The notes beneath the pieces were generated by a model that worked only from the letters and a program-made list of their open reading frames with translations, did no database searches and had not been told where the DNA came from. Shown piece after piece: positions 34,657 through 45,930 of a DNA stretch of 64,000 nucleotides (the stretch's first letter is position 1; every line of letters begins with the position of its first letter). Location: NCBI RefSeq assembly GCF_028885435.1, contig NZ_CP118522.1:248001-312000 (forward strand), written 5' to 3'. This DNA is from Mesomycoplasma ovipneumoniae ATCC 29419. GTDB lineage: Bacteria; Bacillota_I; Bacilli_A; Mycoplasmatales; Metamycoplasmataceae. The translations under genes and the position numbers were made by a program.

Positions 34657-34728
34657 ATATATAATTATTTTATATACAAAAAATAGGAAAATCAACATAA
34701 AAGATTTTTCTATAAGAAGGAGGCTAAA

Positions 34729-35610
34729 ATGGAAAAATATCATGGATTTTTCCCTGCTTTAATAAGTCCTTTTAATGAAAAAGGCGAACTAATGACTAAA
34801 AATCTTGAGGATATTCTTGATTTTTTAATTGATGTCCAAAAGGTTGACGGTCTTTATGTCACTGGATCAACCGGCGAATTTTTGCTAATGTCTGTTGAAG
34901 AACGACAAAAAATTTATGAAATTGTAGCTAAAAAAGCAAAAAATAAAGTAACTTTAATTGCACAGATTGGAAGTTTAAATCTAGAAGAAGCAATCCAACT
35001 AGGAAAAAAAGCTAAAGAACTTGGTTTTGATGCAATCAGTGCAATCACACCTTTTTATTATAATTTTTCTTTTGATGAAATCAAAAACTACTACGAAGAA
35101 ATTGCAAAAAACGTTGATTTACCGATGTTTATTTATTACTTGCCTCAACTTGCAGGCTCAAAAATTAACATTGAACAATTTGGCAGCATTTTAAATCTTA
35201 AAAATGTTATTGGCTGCAAATTTGGGTCAAATGACATCTTTTTGTTCGAAAGACTAATCAAAACTTATCCAGAAAAAATTTGAATGTATGCTTTTGATGA
35301 AGCTTTTGGACTTGCTTACCTTTTAGGGGCTCGTGGATTTATCGGTTCAACTTATAACACAAACGCAATCAAGGCAAGAAAAATTCTTGATTTAGCAAAA
35401 AAAGGTGATTTACTAGCCTTTAAAAATGAAATTCATGTCTATAATGACTATATTCAATCACTTTTGGAAGTTGGACTAATGCAAACAATCAAAGCAATTA
35501 TGCAACTTTATGGTGTAAATGCTGGTTATAATCGCCTTCCATTTAAGAAAATTTGCCAAAAAACACTAAATCAAAAGGCGCTTGAAATTAAAGAAAAATT
35601 TTTAGACTAG
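34729..35610 (+). CDS. nanA: N-acetylneuraminate lyase
   Basis: 293 residues, usual length. Class I aldolase of the DHDPS/NAL family that splits sialic acid into ManNAc and pyruvate. TGSTGEFLL (around 46-54) is the pyruvate-carboxylate-binding motif; Tyr in MFIYYLP (near 137) and the Schiff-base Lys in GCKFGSND (near 165) are present. One UGA-Trp at 35281-35283 splits a standard-code reading. Strong RBS AAGGAGGC precedes ATG. NanA-type rather than DapA-type is supported by the neighbouring nanE, ROK kinase and SSS transporter. Confidence 0.93.
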
Positions 35611-35660
35611 CTTCAACTTTTTCAAATTTTTAATTATAAAAAGTTGAAAAAGGGGGAAAT

Positions 35661-37505
35661 ATGGAAGAAAATAAATCAAGTTTTTCAACAACGGATTGAA
35701 TTATTTTAGCAATTTATATGCTCTCAATGCTGTTGCTTGGACTATTTTTTTGGTACCAAGAAAAAAATAATAAGCAAAAAAGCACTGATTCTTATTTAGT
35801 AGCCAAGTCAATTAAAGTGCCTTCAATTGTTATTGCTCTTTCAATTTGGGCTACCGGGCTTTCGTCCCTTACATTTTTAGGTCTCCCCGGACTTGCTTTT
35901 AAAACAGGATGAATGTGATCTGTCGGGCAAGTGGCAATAATTTTGATTAGTCCGGTTTTAATTAAATGAATTATCCCTTTTTATCGACAAATTACCGCAA
36001 ATACCGCCTATGCTTATCTTCAAAGTCGTTATAATTATCTAATTCGGGCTTTAAGCGGTGGTTTATTTGCTATTTTTCACATTTTCCGGATTGCAATTGT
36101 TTTATATATTCCTGCACTGACTTTGTCACTTTTTGTTGATTTAGACATTTATTTGATTATCGGAATTATGGCGATAGTCGTAATTTTAAACACTTTTTTA
36201 GGTGGTTTTAAAGGTGTTTTGTGAACTGATGCAATCCAAGGTCTGGTTTTACTTTTGGGAATTATTTGCATTTTGATTTTTGGACTAGTTCAGACTGACT
36301 GAAGTAAAGGTGATATTTATCAGTCAATTTTTAATGCTGGTCAATGAAAAATAAGTGCCGCTAGTGGTGGTATGTTCCTTCTTTTTTTAGGAAAATATGT
36401 TGAGACTATTTTCTCATATACAGCATCTCAAGACATTGTCCAAAGATATAAAACCTCAAAATTCATATCAGGAACTAATAAAACTATCTATATTAACGCA
36501 ATTTTAACTTTAATTACTATTTTTGTGTTTTATGGCGTTGGTTCAATGTTATATAGTTACTTTAAATCCCAAGGATTTGATGTTGATGCCAAAAATGCAA
36601 TTGACCAAATTGTTGGTCGTCAAGGTGCGGCAAATAATCAACTTCTTTCATTTTTCATCATAAAAGTCTTACCAACCGGACTTTCTGGTTTGATTATTGC
36701 CGCAGTTTTTGCCGCAAGTCAGTCAACAATTTCTTCTTCAATGAACTCACTAGTTAATGTTATTGTTAGTGACTTTATCCAACCAATTCGTAAATTCCGG
36801 AAAAAAGCACCTATAAAAGACCGAATAATGTTGATTATATCAAAAATTTTAATCACATTTTTCGGAATTCAAGGAATGTTAGTTGCTTTTCTTTTGGCAT
36901 ATTCAGAACAAACTAATTTATTTAACCTTTTCCTTGCAGTAGTTGGACTTTTTGGTGTGCCAATTGGTGCTGTTTTTATGTTAGGAATTCTAACTCGAAG
37001 AACAAATTCTTTTGGTGCCGTTCTTGGAATTAGTGTTGCTTTTATTACTGCTTTATTTTTATGAATCTTTACAAACAAAAGACTTGTTCCTGAAAATTTA
37101 GCAATTGAATTTGCTAGCGAATATGTAGCGCTAATTTCCTTTTTCCTTACAATTATTTTTGGCTATGTCGGTTCAATAATTTATACTTTTTTTAGTAAAA
37201 AGGAGAAAAACTTAACAAATTTAACAATTTGAACAAAAACACCTGAATTTGACCAGCTAATTGCCTTAGAAAAACAAATTGCAAAAAACGATTCTAAATT
37301 GCAAAAAGTTGCCAAAAAAGTTGCAAAAACCGTGCCAAATTTAATGCCAAAATGGCATCAAATTCTAATTTTTGGGCACCCTAACTATAGAGAAAATGAG
37401 ACAATCCAAGCAAATCAAGAATTTTCTCAAATTCAAAAAGTTCAAGACGAAAAATTAGATCAATATGAAAAAATAAAGGAAAAATTAGCAAAAATCGCTA
37501 GTTAA
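35661..37505 (+). CDS. Sodium:solute symporter, probable sialic acid transporter
   Basis: 614 residues. SSS-family permease with about 13 predicted helices, starting WIILAIYMLSMLLLGLFFWY. Family signatures include IWATGLSSLTFLGLPGLAF, GGFKGVLWTDAIQG (the SSS motif around helix 5) and AASQSTISSSMNSL. The C-terminal ~100 residues are a hydrophilic Lys/Gln-rich tail (AKKVAKTVPNLMPKW...). RBS AGGGGGAAAT precedes ATG. Position between nanA and nanE makes Na+-coupled sialic acid uptake the best guess, as known for SSS-type SiaT proteins; ManNAc is possible. Confidence 0.85.
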
Positions 37506-37515
37506 AGGGTAAAAA

Positions 37516-38214
37516 ATGCGTCTTTTAAAAAATAGTTTCATTGTCTCATGTCAAGCGCTTGAAGATGAGCCGCTTTATGGGCCAAAAATAATGCAAAAAA
37601 TGATGAAAGCTGCACTTTTAGGCGGGGCTGATGGTATTAGAACTTCACAAATTGACAATGTTAAAGATTTTTTTGAACTAAACCAAAAAGTACCTTTAAT
37701 TTCTTTAATTAAAAAAACATACCCAAATTCAAGTGTTTTTATTACGCCAACATTGGCAGAACTCAAAGAATTAATGCAATTTGATAACCAAATAATTGCA
37801 ATTGATGCAACTCTGCGCAACAGGCCGGCCGAAAATCTTGATGAAATTGTTGATTATTTCCATAAAAATCGAAAAAATAACCAATATTTACTTGCGGATT
37901 GTGCTGACTATGAAGATGTTGAAAATGCAATTAGATTAAAATTTGACTATGTCGCCCCAACGCTGCGCGGTTATACAGAAACAACAAAAAAGCACAATAA
38001 TATTGAAAATAATTACGAATTTTTACGTTGAATGGTTGAAAAAGTCCGCAATAGCGGTATAGAAGTTGTCGCTGAAGGTGGTTTTAATGAGCCTCAAAAT
38101 GTAATTGACGCTTTTAAAATTGGTGCTCATTCAGTCGTTGTTGGTTCAATGATAACTAGACCTTATGTTATAACTAAATTTTTTGTTGACAAAATTCGCA
38201 AAGAAATTAACTAA
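37516..38214 (+). CDS. nanE: N-acylglucosamine-6-phosphate 2-epimerase NanE
   Basis: 232 residues, usual length. TIM-barrel enzyme converting ManNAc-6-P to GlcNAc-6-P. Evidence: VSCQALEDEPLYGP at the N-terminus, GGADGIRTSQIDNV, the catalytic Lys in PLISLIKK, IIAIDATLRNRP (normally ATxRxRP), and EGGFNEPQNV...GAHSVVVGSMITRP (phosphate binding). It starts 10 bp after the transporter. nagA and nagB, needed to finish the route to fructose-6-P, are not in this window. Confidence 0.93.
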
Positions 38215-38230
38215 GAATTTAGACCTATTT

Positions 38231-38276
38231 AAAAATAAAAGCTTCTTGTTGATTAATTCAAGAAGCTTTTATTTTT
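38231..38276 (+). terminator. Terminator of the sialic acid operon
   Basis: Perfect 18-bp stem (38231-38248 with 38259-38276) around GCTTCTTG/CAAGAAGC, ending in ATTTTT. Confidence 0.85.
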
Positions 38277-38294
38277 AAAATTTTCATAAATTTT

Positions 38295-38873
38295 GCTGAG
38301 TTTACCAGTTTGATGGCTAAAATTCAATTTTTAGTCAATATAAATATGCAAAAATACCCGTAAATACGGGTTTTTTAACGCTAAAATCTTAATTTTTATT
38401 ATTTTAAAATTAAGATTTTGCAAAAAAAAAAAAAAAAAGCTTGGTCAAAAATAAAATTATGTTATAATAAACATCACTTAAGAATAGTTAATAAATTTAG
38501 ACATCAGAATTAAGGGGGGGATTAGTTATGTTTTTTGCATGATAAAATCAGAAAATGCGAATTTTACGTCATATTTTTAAATATGATGTAATGCCTTAAA
38601 TTTACCCGTTTAGAAATCTTTAAATTTAGGGCTTTTGGTTATTGTTCTTTCAAAACTTCATATGTTTTTTAGGCTCGCTGCAAATAAAAACGAGTTTTCT
38701 ATTTGCATTGAGTTTAAATAGTAGTTGTATTTTTTTATGATTTTTGTTGTTTTATCCATAAATTGATTTTTACCAGTGTTTTAAAATAGGTAATTAACTT
38801 TTGCCAAAAAAGTTAAAAAGTGCCCAAAATCAGACACTTTTTAAGATTATCTCATCAAACTGGCAAACTAGGG
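38295..38873 (+). mobile_element. Element C: IS1634-related repeat
   Basis: About 579 bp. Ends: left CTGAGTTTACCAGTTTGATG, right reverse complement CCCTAGTTTGCCAGTTTGAT. It holds 17 A at 38422-38438, TATAAT 38463-38468, Shine-Dalgarno AAGGGGGGG, a micro-ORF at 38528-38545, hairpins 1-3 and, near the right end, the arm with TTTTTAACTTTTTTGGCAAA (reverse strand) shared with the IS at 9183. I see no clear target duplication. Confidence 0.72.
38475..38745 (+). ncRNA. Candidate structured RNA / leader, copy C
   Basis: -10 box at 38463-38468; micro-ORF Met-Phe-Phe-Ala-Trp-stop at 38528-38545; hairpin 1 at 38565-38590 (12 bp, one wobble); hairpin 2 at 38593-38632 (12 bp); hairpin 3 at 38674-38712. 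Compared with copies A and E, several stem positions change on both sides and stay paired. Confidence 0.5.
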
Positions 38874-38880
38874 AGTAATT

Positions 38881-39714
38881 TTAAGAAGAAAATAATTTGT
38901 CTTTATTTTCTAAAAGAATATCGATAGTTCTTGCGATTGTGTCAGATTTACAGCTTCCAATTTTTCTTGAGGCTACCTCAATTAAATCAGGAGTTGCATC
39001 TTGCATTGCAAAACCATAACGAGCTAGTTTTATCATTCCATAATCGTTAGAACTATCGCCAAAAGTTATTAATTTTTTGGTACTTATGTTATTTTTTTCT
39101 AGTAATTCTAAAATTGCAGTAGATTTATCGACATTTAAAGGATTAATATCCAAAAAAATTCGGTTTGTTATTGTTACTTTATATAAATTATTTAGCTTTT
39201 CAGCCCATTTTTTATGAAGATTTATAATTGCTTTTTCATCATTCCGAAAGGCAATTTGTGTTATTGGATCTGCTTGAATAATTTCTATAATTTCAAAATC
39301 ATTCAGTTTTGTATAGTGTTTTAGGTCCATTATATGCTGATTTTTTAATCAATCATAATTTTTATGGGGAGAATATTCAAAAAGATTGTGTGGGGTTGAA
39401 AAAGCACAAATTGAATTAGTATCTTTACAATCTTTAAATAAATCAAGTGCAACTGATTTTTTAAGTGTGCCTTTGTTTATTGTTTTTTTGGTTTTAATAT
39501 CATAAATTAGAGTGCCATTATTTGAAACAAGATAATGAAAATATGGATATTGTTTTGCTAAATCAATGCAAGCTGACAAACCTCGACCAGTTGCTACAAC
39601 TAAAATGTGCCCTAATTCATAGAGTTTTTTTAGCATTTTAACATTTTCAGGATGGATTGTATTGTCATAGCGCAATAATGTTCCATCAAGATCAAAAGCA
39701 AAAAATAGTTTCAT
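38881..39714 (-). CDS. Cof-type HAD-family phosphatase
   Basis: 277 residues. HAD hydrolase with motif I FAFDLDGTLL (nucleophile Asp in DLDGT), motif II VVATGRG, motif III Lys region, and motif IV ITFGDSSNDYGMI. Type IIB cap between motifs II and III (NGTLIYDIKTKKTINKG is typical of Cof proteins). Substrate is probably a small phosphorylated metabolite, not predictable. The ATG at 39714 lies 1 bp after the lysS stop, so it is co-transcribed with lysS. The upstream in-frame codons belong to the lysS 3' end and are not used. Confidence 0.9.
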
Positions 39715-39715
39715 T

Positions 39716-41182
39716 TTAATCCTTTTTAGATTTAAGTTGTGGAAATAAAATAACTGACCGAATGGATTCATTATTTGTTAATAACATCACAAGACGATCT
39801 ATCCCAATTCCACAGCCTGCCGCTGGAGGCATTCCATACTCAAGAGCTTGAATAAATTCGTGGTCAACTTCTGAAGCTTCTTGATTTCCTTTTTCTTTTT
39901 CGTTAATTTGTGCTTGAAAGCGACCTAATTGATCAATAGGATCATTCAACTCGTCAAACATATTTGCAAATTCTTTTGTAGCAATAAAGAGTTCTGCTCT
40001 AAGCGTAAAATTGCGATTATTAGGATCAGATTTTGCTAAGGGTGAAATTTCAATGGGATGACCGGTAATAAAAGTCGGATTTATTAAAGTAGGTTCAACA
40101 AATTTTTCAAAAAATTTGTTGATTAAATGACCTTTTGTAAAAAATGGTTCAATTTTTATATTGTGTTTTTTAGCTTCCTCAACTAAAGCTGAAAAATCTG
40201 CATTTTTAAGGTCAAAATTCATTTTTTCCGAAGTTATTTGGACCATATCATACCGTGCAAATTTTTGTGAAAAATCAATTTTATTATCTCCATATCAGTG
40301 TTCTGATTGATTTAATCCGAGTTCTTCAAACAAAAAGCGAATTAAATTTTCAGTTTGATTCATTATCTTGTTTAAATCTGAATAAGCTTGGTAAAATTCA
40401 ATTGAGGTAAATTCGGGATTATGAGTTGTATCAAAACCTTCATTACGAAAAATTTTCCCAATTTCATAAACAGCATCAATTCCGCCAACTAATAATTTTT
40501 TTAGCGGTAATTCAGTTGCAATTCGTAGGTAAAAATTTTGACTTAATGAATTATAAAATGTTATAAACGGTTTAGCCGAAGCGCCACCTAAAACTGGTTG
40601 CAAAACAGGGGTGTCAACTTCTAAAAATCCTTGTGAGTCAAAAAACTTGCGAATTAAGGAGATGATTTTGCTTCTAATAATAAAAGTTTGTCTTGATTTT
40701 TCATTTACTAATAAATCCAAATAGCGCTTACGATATTTATCATCAGCATTTTCAATTCCATAATATTGATCAGGTAATGGGTGGAGTGATTTTACTAAAA
40801 TTGAAAAAGTTACTGCTTTAATACTTATTTGATTTGTTTTGGTTTTAAATAAATATCCAGAAATTTCAACTATGTCGCCAAGGTCTAAATTTGAAAAAGT
40901 AAACTGATTTTGTGTTTGAAAATCTTTGTTTGCATACACTTGAAATTCTAATGATTGGCTATAAATAATGAAAAATGGGGAACGTTGGCGAATAAGACGA
41001 CCTGCAAAAGCGACTTTAATCTGATTTTCAACAAAAAAATCATGACTTTTATCTTGATATTGTTTAATTATTTCACCCAAATTATCATGCAAAAAAATTG
41101 ATTTTGGATAATTAAATCCTTTGGACTGTAAATTTTTAAGTTTTTCAAGGCGAAATTGTTGTTGGTCGTTTAATTTTGACAT
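39716..41182 (-). CDS. lysS: Lysine-tRNA ligase
   Basis: 488 residues. Class II LysRS: N-terminal OB-fold ([19 protein letters not shown]), motif 1 region [21 protein letters not shown], motif 2 [20 protein letters not shown], motif 3 [13 protein letters not shown]. The characteristic [11 protein letters not shown] is present. One internal UGA-Trp. It charges tRNA-Lys for translation. 84 bp upstream lies ftsH on the same strand. Confidence 0.95.
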
Positions 41183-41266
41183 AGTCTTATTCCTTAAAAC
41201 GTCAGTTTAATTCTGAAACTATTTTCAGTATTTCTAAATTTTAAATAAAAATGAAAAAAATTTTAA

Positions 41267-43579
41267 TTAGTCTTGTTTTGGGGTAGTGTCTGAATTTTCT
41301 TCTGAATTTTCTTCAGGGTTTTGTTCTGAATTTTGTTCAAGGTTTTCTTGTGAACTTTGATCTAAATTCTGTTCAGGATTTTCTTCTGATTTTTGTTCAA
41401 GGTTTTCGCCTGAATTTTGTTCAGAATTTTTCGCTGAATTTTGTTGAGGATTTTCTTCTAAATTATCTTCAGGATCTGGATCTACTGATAAAAGTTCATC
41501 CAAAATATCAGAAGGTTTTACAGCGGTGGTTTGAACTGGGTCTGATTTTGGAAGCGGTTCAAGAGTTTCGGCTAATTGTTGAATTTCTTCATAAACAATT
41601 GTTTCTTTTTCTAATAAAGTATCCTTAATTAATTCAAGTAAATCTAAATTATTTTTAATTGTTTCAGAAGCTTGTTTGTAAGCATTAGAAATAATTTGGC
41701 GAATTTCAATATCAATTTCGTGACCAACTTTTGAAGAAAATGATGTATTTTTTATATAATCTCTTCCTAAAAATGGCGATGATTGATCTTGTTCATACTG
41801 AATTGGGCCAAGCGATGACATTCCAAGTTCGGTAACCATTTTACGGGCAATTTTTGTAGCTTTTTCAATATCATTACCAGCACCAGTAGAAATTTCTTGT
41901 TCACCATATTTTATTTCTTCAGCTGCTCGACCACCCATAAATGCTGCAATTGTTGCTAGAAGTTCTGATTTTGTACTGTTATATTTTTCTTCTTCAGGAA
42001 GCATTAAATTATAACCACCGGTGTTTCCACGGGGAACAATTGTGATTTTTTGAACTTTTACCCCAGATCTTAATTTTAAACCAACAACGGCATGTCCAGC
42101 TTCATGATAAGCAACCATTATTCTTTCTTTTTCAGTTATTACGCGATTTTTCTTAGCAGGTCCACCAATTACACGGTCAATTGCCTCGTCAATTTGCTCA
42201 CTTGTAATAACTTGAGTTTTTTCACGAACTGATAAAAGTGTTGCTTCATTTATAACATTTTCTAATTGAGCTCCTGAAAATCCAGGGGTTCTTTTGGCAA
42301 TATTTGCAAGTGTGATATTTTTAGAAATTCTTTTACCTTTTGCATGCAATCTTAAAATTTCTTCACGCTCTTTAACATCAGGAAGACCAACAATTATTGA
42401 ACGGTCAAAACGACCCGGACGTAAAAGGGCTGGATCAAGAACGTCAGTTCTATTTGTTGCTGCTATTACTAAAAGTCCGGTATTTTCAACCATACCGTCC
42501 ATTTCGACTAGAAGTTGATTTAGTGTTTGCTCTCTTTCGTCATTACCCCCACCAATTCCTGAACCTCGAGAGCGTCCAATTGCATCAAGCTCATCAATAA
42601 AAATTATTGCCGGAGAATCATTTCGTGCATCTCTAAATAATTCACGTACTCTTTTTGCTCCAACTCCAACATATAGTTCCACAAAATTAGATGCAGAAAT
42701 GAAGAAAAAAGGCACATTTGCTTCACCAGCAGTAGCTTTTGCAAGTAATGTTTTTCCAGTTCCCGGAGGACCTCCTAGCAAAATTCCGCGTGGAATTTTT
42801 GCACCAGCGCTAGAATAACGCCCAGGATTTTTTAAGTAGTCGATAAATTCAGCAATTTCCTCTTTAGCCTCAACATTTCCTGCAACATCAGAGTATTTTT
42901 TATCAGATTTAATACGGATTGCTTGATTTTTTCCAGGATTGAAAAAACCCGCACCTCCTTGAGAATTTTTGTTCACACGAAAAATAATAAAACCAATTAT
43001 TAAAGCTGGCAAAAGTATAGGGAGAAATGAGAGAATATATTGACCAAATGTTGTAGATGGTCTATCGGCTGAAGTAAAAGAAGGCAAATAGACATTATCT
43101 TCGGGTTTTTGTGCACCGACTAAATTGTAAAGTTCATTAAGAAGAGCCTTTGTTGCTACTCCAGGATTTGTATAATTTGAGGGAATTGTTTTAACTGCAA
43201 GTGAAACTAATTCTGAATATGTTGTAATATTTGAATTTTGCAGTTGATTTTTAATCAATGGGCTAAGTTCAGCAGCACCAGATTGGAATTTTGTAATAAC
43301 AGCAGGATTTGCTATTACCGAATAAGCAATTATTTTACCTTCAGTAGCTTCAACTACACGAATTCGATAAGCATTAATATCAAAAATAATTGAGTAAAAG
43401 AAATTACCATCGGTTGTGTTTTTGGCGTTTTTAATTAGTTGTTCTTCGAAATGGGATAAACTTTTAACAGTAAGACTAGGTTGTAATTGAGTATATATAA
43501 AATAAGTAATCACCCCTAAAACTATAATTAAAAGAACAATTCAACCGACCGATGGCTTCTTTTTTTGTTTTACTTGCAT
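41267..43579 (-). CDS. ftsH: ATP-dependent zinc metalloprotease FtsH
   Basis: 770 residues; ATG at 43579. Membrane-bound AAA+ protease for quality control. N-terminal helix (WIVLLIIVLGVITYFIYT), external domain, second helix (YILSFLPILLPALIIGFII), AAA domain with Walker [10 protein letters not shown], Walker B IIFIDELDAIG, SRH ATNRTDVLDPALLRPGRFD, and protease site HEAGH with a downstream Asp ligand. The last ~75 residues are a Glu/Asn/Gln/Ser repeat tail (units like EQNSEENPEQN), unusual for FtsH. Confidence 0.96.
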
Positions 43580-43608
43580 GATTTTCCTTTCTAGTTCAAC
43601 AAATCTTA

Positions 43609-44502
43609 CTAAATTTTACTAGATTTTGCGTATATTTTTAGTTTTTTTTTAATTATATAGTTATTTTTTTTTATTAAAAACGATCCATTGGGTGCTTTTG
43701 AACTAATAAAGTCAATTATTGAATTGATTTTTCCCTTTGATAATTTAATATTGTCAAAATTTTGGTGCAAATATAAAAAGATAATTTCTGGTTTTTTTCG
43801 AATTTTTTGGAAAAAATAAGCATGATATTCTGTTTTTTTCCACTTTTCAAGAGTTTTATAATTTTTTTTTAGTTCTATTAATTTAAAAAAATTTGCAATG
43901 AAATGAACAGAAAAAGTAAAAAATAAAGAAAAAGTGCTTAATTTTTCTAATTTAAAGCGAATCGCGTTCCTTCTATATTTGTCTGTAAAATTTGAATCAT
44001 CATCAAGATAAGGGGTTTTTCTTTTTTTACAACTTTTAAGAATTCTTTTTTTTGTGTAAAAATACAAAAGTGGTCTTGAGATTTGCATTCCAAAAAGGAA
44101 ATTTTGCCTGCGGATTCCTCAAAATGTTACTAACTTTTTTTGCTCTTTTTGCAAAAAAATTGTCTCAACAAAATCATTTCAGTGATGAGCCACAAGTAAT
44201 TTTGTGCATTTAAAATGTTTATAAACTCGGTAAAAAAACTCGTAACGAACCTTTCTTAAATTTGCTTGCAAATTCCCTGAAACAGAAAAACTATCAAAGG
44301 ATAAAATTTTAAGCATTAAATTATATTTTTGGCAAAATTTTGAAACTAATAAAGTTTCAAAAATGGCCTGTGGCCTCAAATTATAATTGACATGAACAAC
44401 AATTATATCTTTATTTTTATATTTGTCAAGCAAAAACATTGAATCAGAGCCGCCAGAAACTGCAATTAAAAATTTTTCTTTAGGCTTTGTTTTTGTTAGC
44501 AT
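43609..44502 (-). CDS. tilS: tRNA(Ile)-lysidine synthetase
   Basis: 297 residues. ATP-PP-loop ligase that converts C34 of tRNA-Ile(CAU) to lysidine so that it reads AUA. PP-loop SGGSDS is at 16-21; VHVNYNLRPQA and VAHHWNDFVETIFL are typical TilS motifs. Shorter than E. coli TilS (432), as in other mycoplasmas, with no recognisable C-terminal TilS_C domain. It overlaps the pth 3' end by 23 bp. ftsH follows 29 bp downstream, the common bacterial tilS-ftsH order. Confidence 0.9.
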
Positions 44503-45034
44503 TAAATTTTTGAACCGTAGTCATAAAACTATTTGATAAATAAAAAATAAGAATGTCAGCAGCTTGGTCAATAACTTGTTTAACTTTAATTTTGGCCTGA
44601 TTTTCAAAAGGACTAAGCACATATTCCTTAGAATTTTCGGACCGCGAAATACCAATTTTCAGTCTTTTTATATCTTTAGTACCGCATTTTTCAATAATAT
44701 TTTCCATACCTCGCTGGCCGCCTGCGCTTCCAGTTGCTCTAATTATTGCCTGGCCAATTTCAAAATTCATATCATCATAAACAATTATCACGTCCAGAAT
44801 ATTAATTTTGTAAAATTGGACTAATTCAAAGACAAAATCACCTGATTTATTCATGTATGTTGTTGGTTTTGCAAGAATAAAATCACTTGTTTTACAAAAA
44901 ACGCCGTTTTCAGTTTTTTGATCAAAGGTCAATCCGAGTTTTTCAGCTAATAAATCAAGAACTCAAAATCCAACATTATGTTTTGTTTGAGCGTATTTTT
45001 CACCTGGATTACCAAGTCCAACAATTAGTTTCAT
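44480..45034 (-). CDS. pth: Peptidyl-tRNA hydrolase
   Basis: 184 residues. Recycles peptidyl-tRNAs released from stalled ribosomes. MKLIVGLGNPGEKYAQTKHN contains the catalytic His (TKHNVGF), followed by KPTTYMNKSGDFV and VYDDMNFEIGQ (catalytic Asp) and GSAGGQRGMENI. Complete and of normal length. It overlaps tilS by 23 bp and lies 1 bp after the preceding unknown gene. Confidence 0.95.
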
Positions 45035-45035
45035 C

Positions 45036-45500
45036 TTAATTTACCTTTGATTTTATAGCTTTTTTTGCTTTATTTTTTAATTCAGGAACTCTAATTACTT
45101 CTTTATCACTAAGTTCCTCAATTATATCATCATAATCAGTTTCAGGCGAGAAATTATTAAAAAAAGTAAAAGGATCAATTGGCTTACCTTCGAATATGAA
45201 CCGGTTTGTGTCAAAAAATTCACTAATTTGCATCTCTAAAAGTTCAATAGTCTGATCGTCAAATTCAACAAAGGTTTTTGTAGTTTCTCAAGTATTTCTG
45301 TCAATTTCAAAGGCAAGAATATTTTTTTTCTCATCAAAAACAACAGAAAAAATTCTTAAATCTTCAAATTCTGTATAAAAAAGTGAATAAAGTTTTTCGT
45401 AAGCTGGTTTTGTTGAATTTGAAATTTCTTTTGCGATTATTACTCGCTCTGGGTCTGAAAGGTTTATTGGTTCTTGAGTTAAAGTTTTTTTATTTTTCAT
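45036..45500 (-). CDS. Conserved hypothetical protein between ruvX and pth
   Basis: 154 residues; ATG at 45500 overlaps the ruvX stop by 11 bp (a second ATG at 45506 is possible). Acidic, with no transmembrane segment and no motif I recognise. Sequence features: SDPERVIIAKEISNSTKPAY near the start, FVEFDDQTIELLEMQISEFF in the middle and a Lys-rich end. Full packing inside the alaS-tilS transcript supports a real gene, probably with a role linked to translation or RNA; this is inference from location only. Confidence 0.75.
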
Positions 45501-45930
45501 ATCCATTTTGTGTTTGTAAAAATCTTTCAAGTATAATTTGAGCTGCTAATTTGTCAATAATTTTTTGTCGTTTTTTAAAGGACAGGCCTGAGTCAATTAA
45601 AATTGAGTTTGCTTCCTTGGAAGAAAGTCGCTCATCTTGAAAAAAAAGCTGTATTTTATAGTGTTTTTTTATTAATTGGGCAAATTCTTCAACCATAATT
45701 GTTCTTGGAGAAATTTTGCCTGATAAAGTCAAAGGATAACCTAAAACAAGAGTTGAGACAGAATATTGATCCAATCAAAAACCAATTCGCGCGATAACTC
45801 TTGCAAAATCATACCTATTAAAATTATATTGCTCGAGAGGTAGTGAAATTTTCCACTCTGAATCAGAAATTGCAAAGCCGCAAGATTTAACCCCTAAATC
45901 AAGTGCTAAAACTCTGGGTCTAATGCTCAT
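45490..45930 (-). CDS. ruvX: RuvX/YqgF-family RNase H-fold nuclease
   Basis: 146 residues. Putative pre-16S rRNA processing nuclease (YqgF). N-terminal [20 protein letters not shown] holds the first catalytic Asp; LVLGYPLTLSG is the conserved core; QDERLSSKEAN provides further catalytic acids. ATG at 45930 overlaps the alaS 3' end by 25 bp. The order alaS-ruvX is conserved among mycoplasmas. Confidence 0.92.

Larger units (their letters stand above)
34425..34662. repeat. Tandem duplication of the nanK 3' end and terminator
   Basis: The last ~45 bases of nanK plus its terminator (34425-34537) are followed by a second diverged copy (34540-34662), giving two terminators before nanA. Confidence 0.75.

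Noticed and set aside
38220-38880. Protein gene in the long gap after nanE
   Set aside because: No frame of useful length exists in any of the six frames; the region is explained by a terminator plus element C.
42294-42600. Plus-strand ORFs opposite the ftsH AAA domain
   Set aside because: Shadow frames of a conserved coding region; no start signals and no recognisable protein.
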